NCBI RefSeq assembly: GCF_004210375.1
Contig: NC_134837.1
Location: 160,063,310-160,127,309 of the forward strand
Length of the DNA: 64,000 nt
Source: Tachypleus tridentatus
Lineage: Eukaryota; Arthropoda; Merostomata; Xiphosura; Limulidae
Direction of reading: 5' to 3'
Below the pieces are notes generated by a model, which was given only the letters and a program-made list of their open reading frames with translations, was not told where the DNA came from and made no database searches. This document shows, one piece after another, positions 35,229 to 46,100 of this stretch; position 1 is the first letter of the stretch, and the number at the start of each line of letters is the position of its first letter. The position numbers were made by a program, and so were the translations under genes.

Positions 35229-35656
35229 GAAAAAGAGAAACTTTTTGACATAACATATTAATAAAATATAGACTCTTAGAACTAGTTATGTTGTCTATAT
35301 TTGTACTATTTTGTAATACCTCAGAAACTCTGACTTGTTTTGAAAAATGATATCCTGTTGTTTCCACTCAAACAATAAAATAATGACTCTCGGCGACAAA
35401 AATAAAACATTATTGTCAATAAAGTCTGTATATAGAATAGATTTCTATTAAATTTTGAAAAATTACTATTGAATTTTGAAATTTAAAAAGAGAAAAAAAA
35501 TTGTAGTCAGTGACAATTTTTAGTTTCAAGTATCAATTAAAATTTCGTTTTAATATACGTTTCTCAGCTGACCTAATAAAATGTGTGTACTTATAATTGT
35601 ATTTTCGTTCTAATATACTACTTAGTTTAACAATAATAAAAATATTCAATTATTTC

Positions 35657-35766
35657 GTTTGTTTGTAATTAATTGCAAAGTTACACTCAGTAATCTGTGT
35701 TCTGCCCACTATGGGTTTCGAAACCCGAATCGTAGCAGAGTGAGTCAGCAGAGATACTGCTGTGCA
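35657..35766 (-). mobile_element. SINE-B, nearly full length
   Basis: TTCTGCCCACTATGGGTTTC and GATACTGCTGTGCA, missing the outermost head. Confidence 0.82.
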
Positions 35767-36283
35767 ATTAATTAATTAATAATTGTCTTTTAGGAGAATA
35801 ATCTTCATTTATTATAATGGATAAATCGAGTAAAATTTGGGCTTTAGGTGATTGTTACAAAAACTATAAAATCATATAAACCGAACGCATTTGAAAGATG
35901 GATCTTTCTTCCTCAGGTGCAAACTGGTAATTTAGGGTTATTAGGTTTTTATAGTTTTATATTGAGACTACTTGAACGTACGTGTTTACTGACGTCATGA
36001 AAGTGTGTATTATAATATTAATCAGAGAAGACTGTGTACATAAAGAGAATCTAACATTTATCTAAATATGCACCCTTCTTACGTTTCTATTTATAAAAAA
36101 TTATAATGCAGTGTTTCATCAGTTGGGTAATCTCGCTGTTACCGTATTTTCGGCCGCAATCCCAATAACTTATCGCGTGATCTCCATGATAAAAACATAT
36201 TAATAAAAAACTTGAAAAGTAAGAAATTACATATGATAAGTAATTTGACGTATACTGTTAATGAAAATAACAAAAAATAAACG

Positions 36284-36390
36284 CACTCCAGTGGCACAGC
36301 GGTATGTCTGTGGACTTACAACACTGGAAACTGGGTTTCGATACACTTTGTGGGCATAGCCCAGATATCCCATGGTGCGGCTTAATTACA
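36284..36390 (+). mobile_element. SINE-B, nearly full length
   Basis: CCAGTGGCACAGCGGTATGT is intact; the tail is partly lost. Confidence 0.85.
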
Positions 36391-36843
36391 CATAAAATAA
36401 ATAAATAACATCGTATGCCTTAACTTAATTTGAGAACACATAATTTATCGTAAGCGAGGTATATGAAATGTTAATATATTTTCAAGATGCAATCGAATAA
36501 TTTAAACATTTATAAAATCCAGTTTACTACACTGTCATCTGTTGATGGGGTAGAGAAGCTCAGATGGAATTTGACGCTTTTTTATGTTACAAACTAATGT
36601 TCCTGTTCAACGCAGATTCAGACAACGACTCCCATTCTTTGTCACTCCGCAGGGGACTCTGAGGGTACATGCAAGGTGAAGAGATAACTGATCCAGTGAT
36701 TCGACAGTTATAAGCAGACACAAAACAAAGGAAACACAATGGGCTTCGCGGGGAGGTGTAGAAGATTAAATCTGAACGATATCTCCCTAGAAATTTATAT
36801 GCAAAAACTGCTCGTTTGGGTTGAGAAAATATTTTACATAGAA

Positions 36844-36881
36844 GAGCAAACAACGTTTCGACCTTCTTCGGTCATCGTCAG
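36844..36881 (-). ncRNA. hammerhead-ribozyme-like motif, Penelope left arm
   Basis: On the minus strand CTGACGA is followed by a GACC/GGTC hairpin and GAAAC..GT, the order of hammerhead core boxes. An extra U between CTGACGA and the hairpin departs from the consensus. Hammerheads are reported in Penelope elements, which supports the idea but does not prove activity. Confidence 0.35.
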
Positions 36882-37008
36882 GTTCACAAAGAAAGAGGTA
36901 ACTGACCGGAAGCTGACCACATGTTTGAAAGGGGTTGTGTAACTGTGTGTCGAAATGTAGAGGGCGGTATTAGATGTTTGAATATATAATTTTATTTATT
37001 TTATTATA

Positions 37009-37600
37009 TTAATATAGGTATAAAGGTGTTCCTTTATATTGGTTTATTTTGGGTTTAAGTTGTTGTATAAGTAAGGCTTCTTTAATTTTGCGTTTGTTTA
37101 TGTTTGTTTCTTTATTTAGTATTTGAGTGTTTTCTATGGTTATGTTGCGTTTATTTGACTTGCAGTGTTCGAAAACGTGTGAAGGTGACTTTTTATGTTC
37201 TTTGAATCTGGTTTCCATTTTTCTACTTGTTTCTCCAATATAGAAGTCGTGGCAGTTATCACATTGTATTTTATAAATAATGTTGGTGTGGTGTTTGTCA
37301 GTGTAGTTTTACATAGTATAGACCTCAGTTTTGTGCCTGGTTTTTGAATAAATTTGGTATTAACTGGAATGTCATATTTTGTTACTAATTTTTGCCAAAT
37401 ATTGGTTATTTGTTTGCTGATGTCAGGAATATATGGTATACAGCAGTATATGGTTTCGTGGTTTTTTGATTCGTGAGCTGTATTTACTTTAGTTGGTTGA
37501 TTTTGCTTTCTGTCTAGGTGTGTGCGTATAATGTTTTCTACGGTTTGTGGAGGAAACTTATTGATGTTGATGAAATATTGTTTTATTTTGTCTAATTCAT
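37009..37600 (-). pseudogene. Penelope GIY-YIG endonuclease end, left arm
   Basis: Continues the reverse transcriptase frame to the 3' end of the element. Contains IYKIQCDNCHDFYIGETSRK, matching the GIY-YIG nuclease pattern of Penelope elements, then METRFKEHKK and a Lys/Asn-rich tail that stops at 37009. Confidence 0.8.
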
Positions 37601-38276
37601 CGTTAATTTTATCTGGTGAGCATAGTTTTATGGCTGTGTTTATTTGGTTTCTTAGTATGTTGAGTTTTTGTTTTGTTTAATGTGCTGAGTCCCAAGGAAT
37701 GTATAGTCCAGTATGGGTGATTTTTCGGTGAATTTCTGTTTTGAATTGTGTGCAGTTCTTGTAATTTTGAGGTTAAGAAATGATATTTGATTGCTTTCTT
37801 CCTGTTCACATGTGAAGTTAATGTTGGGATGTATAGAGTTAATGTGATTGAAAAAATTAAGTATGTGTTCTGTAGATTTGAATCCCGTAACCGTGGCATC
37901 TACATATCTGTACCAGTATAGTGGTGGATGTAATGCTGTGTTAATTGCTTGTGTTTCAACTTGTGTCATAAAAATATTGGCTAGAACTGGTGATACTGGG
38001 TTGCCCATGCTTAGGTCATTTGTTTGTATATAGTTTTGGTTGTTGAACATGAAGTTTGTCTTTATCGTGGTGAATTCTATGAGGGTTGCTAACTGGTTAG
38101 TGGGAATTTCTATAGTTGGGTTAGGGTCTCGGATATAAAGTTCTAAGGCTCTCTTGCAGGCTTCATTCATAACATCGAAACTGGCCATTAAGGCTTTATG
38201 GTTAAGTTGATTTAGATTAGACTTGAAATTAAAAGAGTCTTTGATGAATGAGCTGGCTGATGTTACATATTTGGAG
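37601..38276 (-). pseudogene. Penelope reverse transcriptase remnant
   Basis: On the minus strand, 38188 to 37652 reads a partial reverse transcriptase. MASFDV is followed directly by NEACKRALELY, so the finger segment normally in between looks deleted; DLSMGNPVSPVLANIFM is intact. The catalytic box reads RYVDAT where RYVDD is expected, so the second Asp is Ala. A one-base slip in an A/C-rich run near 37,670 shifts the frame before QKLNILRNQ. The 5' half of the protein is absent. It cannot encode an active enzyme. Confidence 0.85.
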
Positions 38277-38864
38277 AATTAGACAAAATAAAACAATACT
38301 TCATCAACATCAATAAGTTTCCTCCACAAACCGTAGAAAACATTATACGCACACACCTAGACAGAAAGCAAAATCAACCAACTAAAGTAAATACAGCTCA
38401 CGAATCAAAAAACCACGAAACCATATACTGCTGTATACCATATATTCCTGACATCAGCAAACAAATAACCAATATTTGGCAAAAATTAGTAACAAAATAT
38501 GACATTCCAGTTAATACCAAATTTATTCAAAAACCAGGCACAAAACTGAGGTCTATACTATGTAAAAACTACACTGACAAACACCACACCAACATTATTT
38601 ATAAAATACAATGTGATAACTGCCACGACTTCTATATTGAGAAACAAGTAGAAAATGGAAACCAGATTCAAAGAACATAAAAAGTCACCTTCACACGTTT
38701 TCGAACACTGCAAGTCAAATAAACGCAACATAACCATAGAAAACACTCAAATACTAAATAAAGAAACAAACATAAACAAACGCAAAATTAAAGAAGCCTT
38801 ACTTATACAACAACTTAAACCCAAAATAAACCAATATAAAGGAACACCTTTATACCTATATTAA
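38277..38864 (+). pseudogene. Penelope GIY-YIG endonuclease end, right inverted arm
   Basis: Inverted copy of the left-arm coding end. Two single-base losses near 38,640-38,655 break FYIGET into FYIEKQ and restore the frame at METRFKEHKK. The last 69 codons are identical to the left arm. Confidence 0.8.
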
Positions 38865-38991
38865 TATAATAAAATAAATAAAATTATATATTCAAACATC
38901 TAATACCGCCCTCTACATTTCGACACACAGTTACACAACCCCTTTCAAACATGTGGTCAGCTTCCGGTCAGTTACCTCTTTCTTTGTGAAC

Positions 38992-39030
38992 CTGACGATG
39001 ACCGAAGAAGGTCGAAACGTTGTTTGCTCT
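38992..39030 (+). ncRNA. hammerhead-ribozyme-like motif, Penelope right arm
   Basis: Inverted twin of the left-arm motif: CTGACGA, GACC-GAAGAA-GGTC, GAAACGTTGT. The same extra U is present, and stem I was not convincingly identified. Confidence 0.35.
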
Positions 39031-39587
39031 TCTATGTAAAATATTTTCTCAACCCAAACGAGCCGTTTTTGCATATAAATTTCTCAACAAGTGGGTTTCT
39101 CGACATCACTGATATCTCCCTAGTTTACGCTCTATGGGGCACTATGGGTACGTGGTAGGTTCGGTAACAATCAGTCCAATCGTTCTCCGGAGAACATACA
39201 CACAGATCTTAGTCAAACAGTGGTTTAAATTACGTGCACATATTTTGTAATCAATTCGAATAAAGGTTAAGGCCCTAAGCTTTTTGAACAAACTTATAGA
39301 AAATTAAAAATAAATACTCGTATAAATAATATAAATATAACAAAAGGAATTTGATATTTTTCACACGGAGTTACGCATCTTCAAATACACGATAACGAAT
39401 TTAGGCCAACAGCTCAAAGAAACCTCAAGGTCTTTAATGTCGAATAGTCAGTTTCAAGTAAATTGAGCAGTTTTTCGAAACTTGTGCAAAACTAGCACTG
39501 TAGTTGATAGAGTGGCGTAAAGTTAGAGTAAAATAGTAGAATTGATATTAAGGCGTTCTTCTATCCTATTATTGTTGTTTATATTAA

Positions 39588-39858
39588 GTTATAAGCAGGA
39601 ATGGATACAGATGGGGGATGGGGATGCATCCCCCACTGGCCATACCAAAATTGTATATGATTACTTTCAATTTGATATTTTATAATAAAATCAATAAATG
39701 AGAGTTCATAGTCATATATGTTTCTTTTCTTTGTTTCTAAATTAATTCCATGAAATTTATGTTACAGTAACAAGGAAAAGTTTACTTGGGGTCGGGTTAC
39801 TGTTACTTAGTCGATCATTCTCCCACCAAAAAATCCTGTATCCACCACTGGTTATAAG
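39588..39858. mobile_element. hAT-type MITE (255 bp) with perfect 8-bp target-site duplication
   Basis: Element 39596-39850 lies between two identical GTTATAAG octamers (39588-39595 and 39851-39858). The termini are imperfect inverted repeats, CAGGAATGGATACAG and, on the other strand, CAGTGGTGGATACAG. It has no coding capacity. The 8-bp duplication and CAG ends place it with hAT elements. It ends ~200 bp before the GGT-like start codon. Confidence 0.8.
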
Positions 39859-40058
39859 AACTAAAGCTGTTTCTTTTGATAATTTTCGCAGTTGTACTTT
39901 GCCATGCGCGAGAATGTAACGAGATACGCACGCACCTCCTGCTGAGTCCCACATTTTTATAGTATACTAATGTGTTATAAGCCAGTTTTGTCACGGGTAG
40001 TTAGAATAACAGCGACTTAACTTCTTAATTCATATTCTTATTTCTACAGGTTTTCCAA

Positions 40059-40155
40059 ATGGACGAAATCTGTTTCACCTCACGACGATCTCCTATAATT
40101 GCCTGTAATGCTTGTATTTCATCTGATCAGCCTCTGGCGACTAAAATTGGAATCG
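40059..40155 (+). CDS. GGT-like exon 1 (coding part)
   Basis: Starts at ATG 40059 and ends ATTGGAATCG|GTTAGT. It encodes [19 protein letters not shown] and a [12 protein letters not shown] helix. An acceptor-like TTTCTACAG ends at 40049, so the mRNA may have an upstream non-coding exon. An in-frame TAA at 40026 limits upstream extension in unspliced reading. Confidence 0.85.
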
Positions 40156-43100
40156 GTTAGTTATAATCTATCAATTACTTTAACACTTTTGTATAATCAA
40201 TATGTTGCAAGTAAACCGTATCCTAAACCCTTGTAGATGTAAACAAAAAGTTATAAGTAAAAGTAATAATGGATATGAAATTCTATTTTAACAGTTTAAT
40301 GAAAAACATACATAGATGAAAAAAATTTCGGTTTAATATAGGTTGAAAATCTATAGGGTTTTGAATCCGTTTTACTTCAATGTAGTAAGCTAAATGAATT
40401 TAGGTTTATAAATGATGTTATGAGATTTCATCGAATTCAATATTATATATAGCAGACCAACTGTTTAATAATTGTATGCATATGTATAGTTTTTTTTCGT
40501 TGTTTTTTTTCAATAGATGTGAAATTCAAACGAGATTATGTGACGTAGAAGCCTATTGCATTATTTGATGGGCTGTAACTTCTGCTGAAGATTGGAGTTT
40601 TGCAAAACTCATTAGCACAGCTTGAGTCAGCAATCAAAAAATATCATAATGCCTCTTGTAATGATGAAATGTATATAATATCTATGGGACTTTAAATCTG
40701 TTTCACTTCACCATATGGTAACCTACGGCACCTGTCCTGTGAAAGTGGGTCCCCCCACATCCAAATCTCAGGCAATGGATCTTTAGATCCCAGCCAAGGC
40801 CCCGCCCCGAATCGTGCCGTTTGAGTTGATGTTTGGTTTCGTCTCGTTTGCTGTTCGGACTACGGGCTCCGGCCTGGCCTACTTCCCTTGTGCCGTCTCT
40901 GTCTCACTCTCCTTTCTCACCCGTCAATTTCATACTGCTCCACCTTACTTCATCACCTTAAACAAGTCAAATCAAAATACAGGAAAACTCCCACGTAAAA
41001 GTAATCAATCTTCCATCAGTAGGGACGAAGGGGAACTACAACGTTCCTGACCCCCTGAGGGGGAGAGAATTAATCACACTTCCCTCTCTTTAAACTAAAC
41101 TCCTGCCAAGTTCGTTTCATTTTCTATATAGTAATCTAAACTAATTAAGGATGCGAACAATGTCATAACAATGTTTTCTGTATGGTAACCTAAACTAATT
41201 AAGGATGCAAACAATGTTATAACAATGTTTTCTATATGGTAATCTAAACTAATTAAGGATGCGAACAATGTTATAACAATGTTTTCTGTATGGTAACCTA
41301 AACCAATTAAGGATGCGAACAATGTTATAACAATGTTTTCTATATGGTAACCTAAACTAATTAAGGATGCGAACAATGTTATAACAATGTTTTATGTATG
41401 GTAACCTAAACTAATTAAGGATGCGAACAATGTTATAACAGTTCGTTGAGCTGTTTGTTTGTTGTTACTTGTAAAACTTCGTGATGGATTACATGTGTTG
41501 TGCCTACTACGAGTATCGAAACCTGGTTTTATGAGTCATAAGCCTTCCCGTTGAACCAATGGAAAGCTTGTTTAATTTACTTTGTTGAAAACATACTTAA
41601 GCATAGTCTTATTATAATCAGGTCATGTTGAGGTTAGTTTCAAAGTATGAACAAAAATAAAAAAGGAGAAAAAGAAACTTAATTTTTTTTCTTGAATTTT
41701 ATTGGATTGGTAAAAAATGCACAATTAGCTAATGTTAATTATGCTTGTTAGCTGACTTAACATTCAGGTATTGTTTATTGTTGTTATTTATATAACTGAT
41801 TAACTTTTGTTATTGAAATAAATAATTATTGTAAGCCGTTTATGAAATATAGAAATCTTCATTTATTTACTTGAAACTACTATATGTGTTTGTTTTTTCG
41901 CATAACAAAGCCACATTGGGCTATCTGCCGAGTCCACCGAGGGGGATTGAATCCCTGATTTTAATGTCGTAAATCCGTAGACTTACCGCTGTACTAGCGG
42001 GGAACTTAAAACTACTCTACGCTAATGATTAATACTCCCTCATTGAACTGTTAACCACACAAATTGAAACTTAGTTTTTAAAAAAATAAAATATAATAGT
42101 TAACATTTTAAGAGTTGATTATATGTATATTTAAAGGCAAAAAGCTTCAGATAATAAATGCATGTTGGTTCTGACACCTTCGGTTAATATAATTTGTCAT
42201 TGAAAAACAGCGTTACCGGTGTATTTTTCAGATATATTGCAACATGGAGGAAATGCTGCAGATGCAGCCGTTGCTATAGCAGCAGCCCTAAATGTATTGC
42301 AACCTCACACAACTGGAATTGGAGGAGATTGTTTCTGTTTGTTTTACAGAGCGTCAGATAAAAGAGTGTTGGGCATAAATGGAAGGTTAGGACAATTTTA
42401 CTATTAATGGAAGGTTAGGACAATTTTACTATTAATGGAAGGTTAGGACAATTTTACTATTAATGGAAGGTTAGGACAATTTTACTATTAATGGAAGGTT
42501 AGGACAATTTTACTATAAATGGTTAGGAAGGTTAGGACAATTTTACTATTAATGGAAGGTTAGGACAATTTTACTATTAATGGAAGGTTAGGACAATTTT
42601 ACTATTAATGGAAGGTTAGGACAATTTTACTATTAATGGAAGGTTAGGACAATTTTACTATTAATATATTTTCTAATTGAACTTGTCAGTGAAATTAATA
42701 CCTTAAAATAAAAGTTCTAGTTATAAATTGGTAAGAAAGTCATTCAAATTCCCAATTTATTATTTTTTTTAAAAGCAGAAATAGCAAGAATTTATCACAA
42801 TAAGGTTGTGGTGATCTAATGCTATTACTGGCCTATACCTGAGTCTATTATATTTTAAATGACTGGGATCTTTGCCGATAGGGTCTATTTAACCGAATGA
42901 TTCCAAAAAGAGATATCTATTATTTATCGAGGCTTAGCGTGGCCAGGTGGTTAAGGCGCTCGATTCGTAATCTGAGAGTCACGGGTTCGAATCCTCGTCA
43001 CACCAAACATGCTCGTGGCGGACGCTATAAAGTGACGGTCAATCCCACTATTCGTTGGTAAAATAGTAGCCCAAGAGTTGGTGGGTGGCGATGACTATAT

Positions 43101-46100
43101 GCTTTCCCTCTACTCTTACACTGCTAAATTAGGGACGGCTAGCGCAGATATCCCTCGTGTAGCTTTGCGCAAAATTAAAAAACAAATTATTTATTGATTT
43201 CTATACTAGGCTGATTGAATGTGTTATCAGTAGGTGCATATAGGAAGTTTTTTTCTTTTTTTTCTTCTTCTTTCGTCGTGTTCAGTTCATATCCCATTAT
43301 TTACATTTTATTACATCTTATTGTATAATCTTCTATGACACTTTGGGCTATTACAGACAGATAAGCATTACAAAAGTAATTAATTAATCTTAGATGATCT
43401 TGTAGTCCACTATCCAGTGATCATAACAATGGCGAAAATAATGAGCGTTGTAAGACAAAACAACGTTTTATCACACATATACTGATTGAATTACATTTGT
43501 AGATGAAATTTTTTCGCAAACATTTACATTTTAGCAGAAGTAGAGTATGAAATATTTAATATTAATGAGTTCATTCTTTGTGCTCCAATTTCAAAAGTGT
43601 TTTTTATTGATTAGACTCTACTCAAGTATACAAGTTGTTCTGGTGTGTCTATTACGTACATCAAAATAACTTTAAATTAATTTTTATGTAATTTATGAAA
43701 TAGCCGTTTTTAATGTTTACTAATAACTTAGCTCAGGTAAAAATCGAGATTTTGTTATAATGCCCGTCTTTTTTCCAATCGACAACCACACACACGCACA
43801 TCTATATTTACAATATTACCATATAGAATGTTTGTAATTTTGCTTAATGAGGGAGACATTTTTTATTCCTAGTGGCCGTAGTGGTGCCAATGCGACTTTA
43901 AGTAAAGTAAAGAGTATGGGATATTCTAATAAACATCCACTACCACCCAACCACGGGCTGACAGTGACTGTACCCGGAGCTGCCGCAGGATGGGTTGACT
44001 GTACAGAGATGTTTGGGTCACAAAAGGTACTACTAACTATTAACTGAAATATTTCAAATTTATAACGAGTTACGTATTGGACGTTTGTTTTTTAAATACA
44101 AAACTGCTGGATATTTGGAAGAGAGTATTAGAAAAACATGATATTAACTATTATTATTTACATATAATATAGAAACACCCAAGGAACAACCATTCAACTG
44201 TGGTAAATCTCGTTTTTATTTTGAAAAAAAAAAATGCCTTAGTGCCATTTAAAACGTTAAAAACAATAATATAGCGACACTTTTCAGTACAATGTAACAA
44301 TGTTCTGTATCATTTTCAACAATTTTTCTTTCTTCGTTTTTCGAGCACAGATGACTTTATCGGAGATATTAAATCCCGCGATTCGATTGGCGGAAGAAGG
44401 CTTTCCTATATCTCTCGTTATGTCAAATTTATGGGAACAAAATACTTATTTACTTAAAGGATCAAGACATGGATATGAATTACTACTTGATGGAAAGTCT
44501 CCTCGAGCTGGTGAAGTGATGCGCATGCCTTTTTTAGCAGCTACCTTAAAGGTATATGAGCTTTTTTTTTTAGTACTGATAAACATCGGTGCCGAGTTTT
44601 GTTTTTGCGGAGTTTGGTGAAGCAAAGATTATTAACATGTGAAAAGTTTATTAAGGGTGCATATTATGTAACCTTGCTGGTTATGAAAGATGACTTCTAA
44701 GTACTTGGAGTCTATACTCATACAACGCTTAAGATATTTTCTAATATGTTGCGATTTTTCTTTATAGAATTTCAACTTTTCCTGCTGCATTACATGTTGT
44801 TTTTTTTTCAAATCGGGATAAAATGTTCTTGTATGTTTATGAAAGCCATTAAACAGCAGCATCCATTAAATGAAAAAAATATCTTAAGATAAACAAACAT
44901 TGTAACGTTACTATATTTAGCTGGGTGTACGTTCTACACTTGGTATTATTTCTAACCTTAAAAACCTCTTTCAGCGAACCACCTCTATATATCATATTGC
45001 AATTTTTGATATAGGAATTGGCTACGAATGGAAAAGACGGCTTTTATAAAGGACGAATAGCTAGAAGAATAATAGATGAAGTTAGCTACGCTGGTGGATG
45101 CTTATTATTAGAAGATTTCGAACACCACCTATCTGCAAGTGACACGATTCTCACGGATCCAATTAGCACCAGTTACAAGGATGTTAGGCTGTGGGAGATC
45201 CCTCCTAATGGGCAAGGTTTAGTGGCGTTAATGGCATTAAATATTCTTGAAGGATTTGACTTGAAAGGTAGTATAAAACAAAGAACTTGTAAAAAGTAAA
45301 CTTAAGACATCACCACTTTAGAATGTAAGCGAGAACAGAAACAATAAAGACGTATTGTTTTATTGTGCTTTTAAAAGTAAATTAACTCAGTGTACTTTGA
45401 AAAATACCAGTTTACTGAATGCATAAAAAGTGAAAAGTTATCCTTCCTTAGTTTCTTAAAATAGTTTCCCATAATTATTCTAGGAACCTTGTCATGAAGT
45501 TACATGAAGCAGATAGTAGACTAGAACCTGTAATTCAGAACTTTATAATGTATATAAATACTAGCAGAATTAACCGACATCGCTCAAGATATTAGGTTGA
45601 TATAATCTAGATGTCTTTGTCAGTGTGTGTATTTAGAACCTATTTTAGCAGAGAAGAACAGTCAAAATATTTTAAACATTTTTATTTCCTAGAAACTTAA
45701 AAACATTTATTTTCTATGTGGATTTTCGCTAGCTTGCCTCATTAAAAAGATGCGCGCGCGCACTTAAGTAATAATACTCGGGTGCACACCCTCATGGTCC
45801 ATTCAATATGGGTGCAAAACTTCAGGTTTTAGGTTGTTTTCTCTTGGTGCTATGACAGTCGCATATTCTTTCCTATGTGGTTTTTCACTTATTGTGGATA
45901 TAAAAATTCGGGTTTCTAGGTTCTTTCTTCTTGTAGTCCGTGCCTGTCTGTGATTTCTATTTGTAATATAAGGAACCATTTTTCTCTCTATGGTTTTTAC
46001 TAGCTTGTTTCATTAAAAGGTACGCATATGCACACACCCATGCACACTTATCTGCTTTTAACCAAAAGCAGATAAGTGTGCATGGGTGTGTGCATATGCG

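Larger units (their letters stand above)
29641..36777. other. intergenic DNA between E74-like and the Penelope element
   Basis: AT-rich. Apart from the SINEs and the Penelope fragment at 30.7 kb, nothing was recognised in 31,000-34,780. A GC-richer block of unknown origin lies at 36,590-36,777 and continues past the Penelope insertion to about 39,235. Confidence 0.5.
36778..39123 (-). mobile_element. Penelope-like retroelement with inverted arms and 13-bp target-site duplication
   Basis: Element 36791-39110 between identical 13-bp copies of GATATCTCCCTAG (36778-36790 and 39111-39123). Two nearly identical arms of about 810 bp (36791-37600 and 38276-39080) face each other around a ~675-bp core. 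The minus strand reads reverse transcriptase then a GIY-YIG endonuclease through the left arm; the right arm repeats only the endonuclease and 3' end in the opposite sense. Inverted or direct pseudo-LTRs are known for Penelope elements. The outermost 30 bp (39081-39110) occur only on the right. Arm similarity implies a recent insertion. Confidence 0.9.
40156..42231 (+). other. GGT-like intron 1
   Basis: Contains an unexplained GC-rich block (40,731-41,090), the 54-bp minisatellite (41,120-41,440) and two SINE fragments. No coding exon was recognised. Confidence 0.8.

Noticed and set aside
41095..41376. 93-codon minus-strand frame with a repeated peptide ([11 protein letters not shown] type)
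   Set aside because: It is a by-product of the 54-bp minisatellite, whose unit is 18 codons long; no start context, splice sites or domain.
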